Source: an uncultured Flavobacterium sp. (lineage in GTDB: Bacteria; Bacteroidota; Bacteroidia; Flavobacteriales; Flavobacteriaceae). Taken from it: a stretch of DNA of 19,693 nt. This document shows, piece after piece, positions 1 through 5,668 of this stretch. Position numbers and translations under genes: made by a program. Location of the stretch: NCBI RefSeq assembly GCF_937967675.1, contig NZ_CALBSN010000037.1, forward strand, positions 1 through 19,693, given 5' to 3'. The notes beneath the pieces are model-generated. The model did no database searches. It saw only the letters and a list, made by a program, of their open reading frames with translations, and was not told where the DNA came from. Every line of letters begins with the position of its first letter. The stretch's first letter is position 1.

Positions 1-77
1 AAAACATAAAAACACTATGCGAAATTTATATACAACCCAGAATTTGATAATTTAGATGCTTTAGAGAAATAAAATAA

Positions 78-182
78 ACCACAGATTCGTAAATTAAAAT
101 GTAAAGAATAATTTGAATCGACATAATCAATATACGTATTCAAATAAAAACCAACACTAAAAAAAATCTGCGAATCTGCGGT
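78..182. repeat. Imperfect palindromic element inside the 183-bp unit (first copy)
   Basis: The arms 78-95 (ACCACAGATTCGTAAATT) and 165-182 (AATCTGCGAATCTGCGGT) are complementary at 15 of 18 positions and enclose about 70 bp. Inside them, ATTTGAAT (111-118) and ATTCAAAT (138-145) form a second, perfect 8-bp inverted pair, so the region could fold into a nested hairpin. The CTGCGAATCTGCGG word resembles intergenic repeats I associate with Flavobacterium genomes, which is recollection and not a search. It may be a small REP- or MITE-like element. Confidence 0.6.
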
Positions 183-260
183 GAAAACATAAAAACACTA
201 TGCGAAATTTATATACAACCCAGAATTTGATAATTTAGATGCTTTAGAGAAATAAAATAA

Positions 261-365
261 ACCACAGATTCGTAAATTAAAATGTAAAGAATAATTTGAA
301 TCGACATAATCAATATACGTATTCAAATAAAAACCAACACTAAAAAAAATCTGCGAATCTGCGGT
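261..365. repeat. Imperfect palindromic element inside the 183-bp unit (second copy)
   Basis: This is an identical copy of the element at 78-182, shifted by 183 bp, with outer arms at 261-278 and 348-365. It ends 17 bp before the tolC start codon, so it would lie in the tolC leader or over its promoter. Confidence 0.6.
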
Positions 366-382
366 GAAAACATAAAAACACT

Positions 383-1687
383 ATGCGAAATTTATATACT
401 TACATATTCATTTTTTTTCTTGGATTTTCAGCACAAGCACAAGATTTGCTTTCGCTTGATGATGCGGTTAAAATTGCTTTGGAAAACAATTACGATATTA
501 AAATCGCAAAAAACAATTCCAAAATTGATGCTACCAATAACAATTTAGCCAATGCTGGAATGTTGCCTTCGTTGAATGCGAATTTTACCAATAATAACAG
601 TCAATTAAATACCACGCAAACGCAAGCTGATGGTTCCGAAAGAAAACTAGATAATGCTAAAAACTTGAGCTTAACCTATGGTGTTGGTTTAGATTGGACA
701 ATTTTCGATGGTTTAAGTATGTTTGCCCGAAAAGAGCAATTAAACGTTTTAGAACAACAAGGAAAAGCCGAATTACAAACTGCCATTTTAACGCGAATTA
801 GCGATGTATATACCACCTATTTCGATTTGATACAACAACAACAAGTTTTAGCTTCGATTGATACGGCGATTGCAATTTCAAACCAACGTTTAACAACCGC
901 TCAAAATCGTTTTAGCATTGGAAAAGCTTCAAAATTAGAAGTTTTAAATGCACAAGTAGATTTGAATAGCGATTTAAGTTTGCAATTAAGACAAATAGAA
1001 CTCATCAAAATCAGTAAAATTAGATTGAACGAATTATTAGTTCGCGATATTCAAACCGATTTTAAAGTGGCTAACAAAGTTACTTTCGAACAAAACTTAG
1101 ATTTCAACGAATTAAAAGCAACAGCCGAAAAACAAAATCCGCAATTGCAAGCGCAAATTTTGTCAAAAAAAGTAGCCGATTTGAATTTAAAACAAGTCAA
1201 AGGGAATCGTTATCCAACGGTTAGAATTACTTCAGGTTATAATTTCACGCGTTCGGAAGCTTCTTTGGGATTCATTACGCAATCTTCTGGACAAGGTTTT
1301 GTGTATGGAGTTACTGCAACTGTGCCTATTTTTAATGGATTTCTTCAAAACAGAAACGAAAAAGTAGCGAAATATCAAGTGGAGAATGCAGGATTCCTTT
1401 TAGAACAACAAAAATTATCACTAACTTCACAATTATCGTCTTTATTTGCGAGTTATCAAACCAATTTAGAGTTGGCAAAAGTGGAAGAAAAAAACTTAGA
1501 AATCGCCAAACAAAACTTAGATATTACGTTAGCGAAATTCAAAATTGGAACCATTACCACTATCGAATTTAGAACGGCTCAGCAAAACTTTGTAGAAGCT
1601 TCAGTTCGTTATTCAAATGCACAATATGTAACCAAACTTTCAGAAATTAACTTAAAAGAATTAGCCGGCACTTTACAATTAAATTAA
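383..1687 (+). CDS. TolC-family outer membrane efflux protein
   Basis: An outer-membrane channel of the TolC/OEP family, normally the exit duct of RND, ABC or MFS tripartite efflux or of type I secretion. The 434-residue length is typical. Residues 1-19 form a Sec signal peptide ending in AQA before QDLLSLDDA. Two OEP repeats follow, at roughly residues 24-215 and 235-430, rich in Gln, Asn and Leu heptads expected of the periplasmic helical barrel. Repeat landmarks include the segments near QNRFSIGKASKLEVLNAQ and AKFKIGTITTIEFRTAQQN, the usual GxxxxxEvlnAQ pattern found once per repeat. No adaptor or pump gene follows; the next gene is a bestrophin homologue. Any partners must lie upstream of the window or elsewhere. 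The start context is weak (no purine-rich site) and is carried three times by the upstream repeat. The substrate cannot be inferred. Confidence 0.93.
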   Translation: MRNLYTYIFIFFLGFSAQAQDLLSLDDAVKIALENNYDIKIAKNNSKIDATNNNLANAGMLPSLNANFTNNNSQLNTTQTQADGSERKLDNAKNLSLTYGVGLDWTIFDGLSMFARKEQLNVLEQQGKAELQTAILTRISDVYTTYFDLIQQQQVLASIDTAIAISNQRLTTAQNRFSIGKASKLEVLNAQVDLNSDLSLQLRQIELIKISKIRLNELLVRDIQTDFKVANKVTFEQNLDFNELKATAEKQNPQLQAQILSKKVADLNLKQVKGNRYPTVRITSGYNFTRSEASLGFITQSSGQGFVYGVTATVPIFNGFLQNRNEKVAKYQVENAGFLLEQQKLSLTSQLSSLFASYQTNLELAKVEEKNLEIAKQNLDITLAKFKIGTITTIEFRTAQQNFVEASVRYSNAQYVTKLSEINLKELAGTLQLN

Positions 1688-1696
1688 TATATTTAA

Positions 1697-1728
1697 ACTT
1701 TTTACTTCTCACTTTTTACTTTTTACTT
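1697..1728 (+). repeat. ACTTTTTACTT micro-repeat between tolC and the bestrophin gene
   Basis: The 11-mer ACTTTTTACTT occurs at 1697-1707 and 1718-1728, and a copy at 1711-1721 overlaps the last one by 4 bp. The repeat fills most of the 45-bp gap between the two genes. No terminator hairpin is visible here, so the two genes may be cotranscribed. Confidence 0.7.
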
Positions 1729-1732
1729 AAAA

Positions 1733-2596
1733 ATGGTTCAATACAACCCAAAAGACTGGATTACTTTTATTTTTCGTTTTCACGAATCGGACACCTTTCG
1801 TCAACTAATTCCGATGATGATTTTCATTGGATTTTATGCCTACGGAATTGCCTATTTAGAAATAGAATATTGGAAACTTTCCGAAACCAGTCATGTAAAC
1901 AACCTAAATATAATGCACACCACCGTAGGTTTTGTGTTGTCGTTATTATTGGCTTACCGAACCAACACCGCTTACGACCGTTGGTGGGAAGGAAGAAAAC
2001 AATGGGGTTCATTAGTAAACAATAGTCGAAATTTAGCTTTAAAACTTTCCGCTTATTTGTCTGATGAAAATGATAGAAATTTCTACAGAAAAGTGATTCC
2101 AGCTTATGCTTCGGTGCTTTCAAAACATTTATTGAATGAAGATGTTAGTAAAATGTTATTTGATGGTTTGGATTTGGAAATCGATCACCACAAACACCGC
2201 CCGAATCAAGTGGCAAAAATGTTGTTTCAAAAAGCAAATGATTTGTATAAATCGGGTAAAATTACGGGTGACCAATTTTACATCATCAATTCAGAATTAC
2301 AATCGTTTACCGATATTTGTGGCGCTTGCGAACGCATTAAAAACACGCCTATTCCCTACTCATATAGTTCATTTATCAAAAAATTCATCTTCTTTTTTGT
2401 GATGACCTTGCCTTTCGGATTTGTTTTTAGTTTGGGTTACTATGTAATTCCGGTAGTGATTTTCATCTTTTATGTGTTAGCGAGTTTAGAATTAATCGCC
2501 GAAGAAATCGAAGACCCATTTGGCAACGACGCCAACGATTTACCCATGACAAAAATAGCTTCCAATATTAAGAAACACGTGGAAGAGATTTTGTAA
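1733..2596 (+). CDS. Bestrophin-family ion channel (UPF0187/YneE type)
   Basis: A bacterial bestrophin homologue (Pfam Bestrophin). Characterised members are pentameric inner-membrane channels: the Klebsiella protein is cation-selective and the animal ones are Ca-activated chloride channels. The 287-residue length fits the bacterial family. Family hallmarks are the pore helix followed by AYRTNTAYDRWWEGRKQWG (residues 74-92), an N-terminal hydrophobic helix at about 24-42, two hydrophobic helices at about 215-253, and the acidic IEDPFGNDANDLP segment at 259-271, which matches the conserved carboxylate-rich motif after the last membrane helix. It starts 45 bp after tolC with no terminator between. 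Ion selectivity cannot be read from the sequence. Identification as a family member is firm; any functional link to the TolC gene is speculation. Confidence 0.93.
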   Translation: MVQYNPKDWITFIFRFHESDTFRQLIPMMIFIGFYAYGIAYLEIEYWKLSETSHVNNLNIMHTTVGFVLSLLLAYRTNTAYDRWWEGRKQWGSLVNNSRNLALKLSAYLSDENDRNFYRKVIPAYASVLSKHLLNEDVSKMLFDGLDLEIDHHKHRPNQVAKMLFQKANDLYKSGKITGDQFYIINSELQSFTDICGACERIKNTPIPYSYSSFIKKFIFFFVMTLPFGFVFSLGYYVIPVVIFIFYVLASLELIAEEIEDPFGNDANDLPMTKIASNIKKHVEEIL

Positions 2597-2622
2597 GGTT
2601 TGGAGGAAATTTGGTATATTTG
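2590..2622 (+). promoter_or_regulatory. Bacteroidota-type promoter for the HEPN-like gene
   Basis: TTTG at 2590-2593 and TATATTTG at 2615-2622 are 21 bp apart, matching the Bacteroidota sigma-A pattern TTTG-N19-21-TAnnTTTG. The predicted transcript would start near 2628, about 26 nt before the ATG at 2654. The -33 element overlaps the end of the bestrophin coding region. Confidence 0.65.
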
Positions 2623-2653
2623 AGATAAATAAATTTCATTTTAAATAATTACA

Positions 2654-3172
2654 ATGAATGATAAAGAAACTGAAAGGCTTTTAAAAAATTACAGTAACGC
2701 TCGAAAAAGTTGGGAAGGTTGGTGTTATTTAAGCAATATTGATTTAAAAGAAAATAATTCTGATATTAAAGTTTTTGTTGATAATAATGAACTCCTATAT
2801 CATTGTAGATACCTATTATTAAAAGACTTACATATAGAACTTTACAAAATAATAAAAGACAAAGAATCTACTTCAAGAGATAACATTTTTAAATTGCTAA
2901 GAAATAAAAATAATGAACAAGCAAAGCTCTTACTAGAAAGTCTTGATAATTTTAAAGCTGAACTAAATTCACTCACTAATATTAGAGATAAATTTTACGC
3001 TCATTTAGATGAAAACTATAAAGATTTTTTAGATTCATTTAGTATCGAAGATTATTATAAAACATTTGAATTCATTGAATCTGCAATAATCATATTAGGA
3101 AAAGAAAAAGAACTATTAGAAAGTTTAAAATTTATTCCATCAAGAGATGAATTTAAAATTAAAATAAGTTAA
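2654..3172 (+). CDS. Small HEPN-domain-like protein, AbiU2-like
   Basis: A 172-residue, predicted all-helical, soluble protein with no signal peptide. Its most telling segment is NIRDKFYAHLD at residues 109-119, which fits the Rx4-6H signature of HEPN ribonucleases (R111, H117), with an Asp next to the Arg. An upstream helix, YHCRYLLLKDLHIELYKI (49-66), resembles the first long helix of AbiU2-type HEPN proteins. HEPN proteins occur in toxin-antitoxin and phage-defence settings, where the R and H form an RNase site, but many are also solitary or inactive. No nucleotidyltransferase (MNT) or recognisable antitoxin lies next to it. The next gene starts 2 nt after its stop, so the two are probably cotranscribed from the promoter at 2590. 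Composition is AT-richer than its neighbour: 2881-2940 has 14 G/C of 60 against 21 of 60 in 3601-3660. This hints at acquisition, but weakly. Family assignment is moderate and function unproven. Confidence 0.6.
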   Translation: MNDKETERLLKNYSNARKSWEGWCYLSNIDLKENNSDIKVFVDNNELLYHCRYLLLKDLHIELYKIIKDKESTSRDNIFKLLRNKNNEQAKLLLESLDNFKAELNSLTNIRDKFYAHLDENYKDFLDSFSIEDYYKTFEFIESAIIILGKEKELLESLKFIPSRDEFKIKIS

Positions 3173-3174
3173 CC

Positions 3175-4188
3175 ATGAAAAACCTATTCCGTACAACGCT
3201 CCTACTCTTCACCATAGCTTTATTCACAAGCTGTAAACAAGAAACCGTAGCTACTCAAAACGAGTATTTTGCACAATCTTCTGATAGCATTCAAAATGGT
3301 GGTGTAAAAGTCATTCCCATTACAACTCCAAAAGGCACTTTTAATGTTTGGACAAAGCGTATTGGGAACAATCCAAAAATTAAAGTATTGCTTTTAAATG
3401 GCGGTCCAGGTGCTACGCACGAATATTTTGAATGTTTTGAAAACTTCTTACCAGCAGAAGGCATCGAGTTCATTTATTACGACCAATTAGGTTGTGGAAA
3501 TGCCGATAATCCTAACGATACTTCTATGTGGGATTTACCGAGATATGTGGAAGAAGTGGAACAAGTTCGTAAAGCATTAAACTTAGACAACACCAATTTC
3601 TATTTGTTAGGTCATTCTTGGGGCGGTATTTTGGCAATGGAATACAGCTTAAAATATCAAAACAATATGAAAGGCTTAATCATTTCGAACATGATGGCAA
3701 GTTGCCCTGAATATGACCAATATGCCAATGAAGTATTAAGCAAACAAATGAATCCAGAAGTTTTGGCTGAATTGATGAAAATAGAAGCCAATAACGACTT
3801 TTCCAATCCAAGATATATGGAATTATTACTTCCTAATTTCTATGAAAAACACATTCTTCGTTTCCCAGCAAAAGATTGGCCAGAACCGGTAAATCGTTCT
3901 TTTGCTAAGATGAATCAGTCGCTTTATGTAACCATGCAAGGTCCGAGTGAATTTGGAATCTCTGGAAAATTAGAAAAATGGGATAGAAAAGCTGATTTAA
4001 AAAATGTAAAAATCCCAACCTTAGTAATCGGAGCAAAACACGATACGATGGATCCAAAACACATGGAAGAAATTTCGAAAATCTTACCAAATGGTTCGTA
4101 TTTATTCTGTCCAAAAGGAAGTCACATGGCGTTTTATGATGATCAAAAAACGTATTTTAACGGATTAATATCGTTTTTGAAAAAATAA
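3175..4188 (+). CDS. Proline iminopeptidase-family alpha/beta hydrolase, lipoprotein (peptidase S33)
   Basis: A 337-residue alpha/beta hydrolase of the proline iminopeptidase family, which releases N-terminal proline or other residues from peptides. Residues 1-20 form a lipoprotein signal with lipobox FTSC and C20 as the lipidated residue, so the enzyme probably sits on a membrane facing the periplasm or outside. NGGPG at 75-79 is the oxyanion-hole motif (usually HGGPG), YDQLGCG at 102-108 is the strand after it, and GHSWGG at 146-151 is the nucleophile elbow with S148. D290 (GAKHDTMDP) and H317 (GSHMAF) complete the triad. All catalytic residues are present. It begins 2 nt after the stop of the HEPN-like gene and is followed by a strong terminator, so it appears to be the last gene of that unit. 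The exact substrate is not determinable; related enzymes are often annotated as prolyl aminopeptidases. Confidence 0.88.
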   Translation: MKNLFRTTLLLFTIALFTSCKQETVATQNEYFAQSSDSIQNGGVKVIPITTPKGTFNVWTKRIGNNPKIKVLLLNGGPGATHEYFECFENFLPAEGIEFIYYDQLGCGNADNPNDTSMWDLPRYVEEVEQVRKALNLDNTNFYLLGHSWGGILAMEYSLKYQNNMKGLIISNMMASCPEYDQYANEVLSKQMNPEVLAELMKIEANNDFSNPRYMELLLPNFYEKHILRFPAKDWPEPVNRSFAKMNQSLYVTMQGPSEFGISGKLEKWDRKADLKNVKIPTLVIGAKHDTMDPKHMEEISKILPNGSYLFCPKGSHMAFYDDQKTYFNGLISFLKK

Positions 4189-4191
4189 ATC

Positions 4192-4221
4192 AAAAGCAAC
4201 TCTTAGTAGTTGCTTTTTTTT
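4192..4221 (+). terminator. Rho-independent terminator after the iminopeptidase gene
   Basis: A perfect 10-bp stem, AAAAGCAACT (4192-4201) with AGTTGCTTTT (4208-4217), has a 6-nt loop and runs into T residues to 4221. It separates this unit from the AraC-type regulator. Confidence 0.9.
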
Positions 4222-4252
4222 GTATCTTAGTTTTTCTATTTGAAATTTTAGA

Positions 4253-5176
4253 ATGGCAAACAAAGCGTTACTTTTTACTCCTGCTTTAACTCACGAAAAG
4301 TCGTTAAAAACTTTGGTGGAAAATCGGACCATTTTCTCTTTAGATCATTGCGAATTGAATATTTTTGAAACCTATCAAAAATCCGATTTAGTTCCGTTGA
4401 AATTCAATGATTTGGTGGTTACAAGTATGTTGCGTGGAAAAAAAGTAATGCATTTATTTGAAGACCCAAGTTTTGAATATTTACCCGGCGAAACCGTAAT
4501 TGTGCCTTCCAATGCCGAAATGAAAATCGATTTTCCTGAAGCTTCAAAAGACAATCCTACGCAGTGTATTGCTTTGGCCATCGATAATCAGATTATTACG
4601 AATACCTTGGATTTTTTAAACGAAAAATATCCAAAAGAAGGAAAAAGTAATTTGTGGAAATTAGACCATGAAAACTATTTTTTTTATAACAATGTAGAAT
4701 TAGCTGGAACCATCAACAAGTTGATTAAAGAATGTATGGGCGATTCATTAACTAAAGACGCTCTTGCCGATTTAACGCTTCAAGAATTGATTATCCGAAT
4801 CATTCAAACACAAACCACCAAACGTTTTGAAAATAAAACATTCCTAGATAGCAATAGTCCGATTACACCAGCGATTGAATATATCAAAAGCAACATTCGA
4901 GAAACGATAAATTTGAAAGATTTGAGCGATAAAGCGTGTATGAGCACCACTTCATTTTATCGTTATTTCAAAAGAGAATTAGGCATGAGCCCGATTGAAT
5001 TCATTCTAAACGAAAAGATAAAATACGCCAAAAAACTACTGAGCAATCCCAACATTCAAGTCAACGAAGTTTCGTATGCAACAGGTTTTGAAGATTGCAA
5101 TTACTTTATAAGATTGTTCAAAAAATACGAAGGGGTTACACCAAAACAATATCAGTTGATGAATTATAATGGGTAA
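4253..5176 (+). CDS. AraC-family transcriptional regulator, likely regulator of the aldehyde dehydrogenase
   Basis: A 307-residue regulator. Residues 1-190 form an AraC_N-type sensing region with a cupin-like stretch (FEYLPGETVIVPSNAEMKI). Residues 202-307 form the AraC/XylS DNA-binding domain with two helix-turn-helices. The first is around LKDLSDKACMSTTSFYRYF (221-239) and the second is in the signature GFEDCNYFIRLFKKYEGVTP (278-297). It is convergent with the aldehyde dehydrogenase-DUF779 pair, and this trio is a neighbourhood I recognise from flavobacteria. The direct repeats upstream of the dehydrogenase (7226-7256) are candidate binding sites. Its own promoter is unclear; TATCTTAG at 4223-4230 is a possible -7 box just after the preceding terminator. 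The ligand is unknown, though an alcohol or aldehyde is a reasonable guess from context. Confidence 0.9.
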   Translation: MANKALLFTPALTHEKSLKTLVENRTIFSLDHCELNIFETYQKSDLVPLKFNDLVVTSMLRGKKVMHLFEDPSFEYLPGETVIVPSNAEMKIDFPEASKDNPTQCIALAIDNQIITNTLDFLNEKYPKEGKSNLWKLDHENYFFYNNVELAGTINKLIKECMGDSLTKDALADLTLQELIIRIIQTQTTKRFENKTFLDSNSPITPAIEYIKSNIRETINLKDLSDKACMSTTSFYRYFKRELGMSPIEFILNEKIKYAKKLLSNPNIQVNEVSYATGFEDCNYFIRLFKKYEGVTPKQYQLMNYNG

Positions 5177-5179
5177 AAT

Positions 5180-5206
5180 AGTGATTAGTGAAGAGTAATT
5201 AGTGAA
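5180..5206 (+). repeat. AGTRATTAGTGAA direct repeat between convergent genes
   Basis: AGTGATTAGTGAA (5180-5192) and AGTAATTAGTGAA (5194-5206) differ at one base and are separated by one base. They fill nearly the whole 35-bp gap between the AraC-type gene and the end of the DUF779 gene. Confidence 0.7.
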
Positions 5207-5211
5207 TAGCA

Positions 5212-5592
5212 TTACTCATTTAATCGAACTTCTTCTAAGTTATCCGCTTCTTCTTCGGTAAATAATCTGTAATTTACTTTGAATGTTTTTCCGTAAGGGG
5301 TTTCTAATGAAAATCCGCCTGCTCCTATTCCATCGGTTACATCAAGTGTAAAATGTGCATGTTTCCAATATTCGAATAAATCTTTGTCTACCCAAAATTC
5401 AAATCCTTGTATAGTTCCGATACAAACATCGCCATAACGCAAATAAAATCCACCTTTTTCAAAACATTGTGGCTGCGTTCCTTCACAACAACCGCCTGCT
5501 TGATAAAACATCAAATCACCAAACTTATCCGATAGCATTTTGATTAATTCTATTGCTTTTTCGGTTGCTTCTAATCGTTTTATTTTTTCCAT
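5212..5592 (-). CDS. DUF779 family protein, partner of aldehyde dehydrogenase
   Basis: A 126-residue protein of the DUF779 family, which is repeatedly found beside ExaC/AcoD-type aldehyde dehydrogenases; its biochemical role is not established. The family signature AGGCCEGTQPQC lies at residues 32-43, with C35, C36 and C43. Further conserved-looking residues are H78 and H80 (WKHAHFTLDV) and the GAGGFSLE turn near 90-97. The Cys and His set could support a metal or disulfide chemistry role, but that is inference. There is no signal peptide, so it is presumably cytoplasmic. It lies 76 bp downstream of the dehydrogenase on the same strand, with a terminator-like hairpin between them, so its expression may depend on read-through. 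Function might be maturation, protection or activity modulation of the dehydrogenase. Confidence 0.88.
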   Translation of the reverse strand: MEKIKRLEATEKAIELIKMLSDKFGDLMFYQAGGCCEGTQPQCFEKGGFYLRYGDVCIGTIQGFEFWVDKDLFEYWKHAHFTLDVTDGIGAGGFSLETPYGKTFKVNYRLFTEEEADNLEEVRLNE

Positions 5593-5603
5593 AGTTTACA
5601 AAT

Positions 5604-5650
5604 AAAAAAAGTCGCGAGTTCAAAATAACATCAATCATGAATCGCGACTT
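5604..5650 (-). terminator. Terminator or attenuator hairpin between aldehyde dehydrogenase and DUF779
   Basis: AAGTCGCGA (5609-5617) pairs perfectly with TCGCGACTT (5642-5650) across a 24-nt loop, and a few more pairs are possible across a one-base bulge. Read on the minus strand, the stem is followed by a run of T (5610-5604). It sits after the dehydrogenase stop and before the DUF779 start, so it would lower or regulate DUF779 expression unless DUF779 has its own promoter. Confidence 0.7.
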
Positions 5651-5668
5651 AAAATTAAAAATTATCTA

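Larger units (their letters stand above)
1..399. repeat. 183-bp tandem repeat, two full copies plus a 33-bp partial copy ending inside tolC
   Basis: Copy 1 spans 1-183 and copy 2 spans 184-366. A partial third copy spans 367-399 and runs into the tolC-like gene before diverging. I see no mismatch between the copies. Each unit contains an ATG with the same upstream context and the same first six codons (MRNLYT) as tolC; in copies 1 and 2 this opens only a 12-codon ORF (17-55 and 200-238). Read in frame 1, each unit also encodes KFIYNPEFDNLDALEK and a stop (70-72 in copy 1), which looks like the C-terminal tail of an upstream gene. The array therefore looks like repeated duplication of the junction between the end of that gene and the start of tolC. 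An in-frame stop at 7-9 shows that copy 1 is not the intact gene end, so the array probably continues to the left of the window. I see no other gene in 1-382. Confidence 0.95.

Noticed and set aside
1..399. A CRISPR array or CRISPR-like element
   Set aside because: The 183-bp units are contiguous and identical, with no short repeats separated by unique spacers. The 13-bp array at 9878 also has no spacers.
5193..5217. GAGTAAT / ATTACTC inverted pair between the AraC-type gene and DUF779
   Set aside because: It has only 7 bp, is AT-rich with an 11-nt loop and no T-run, and overlaps the DUF779 stop; too weak to call a terminator.
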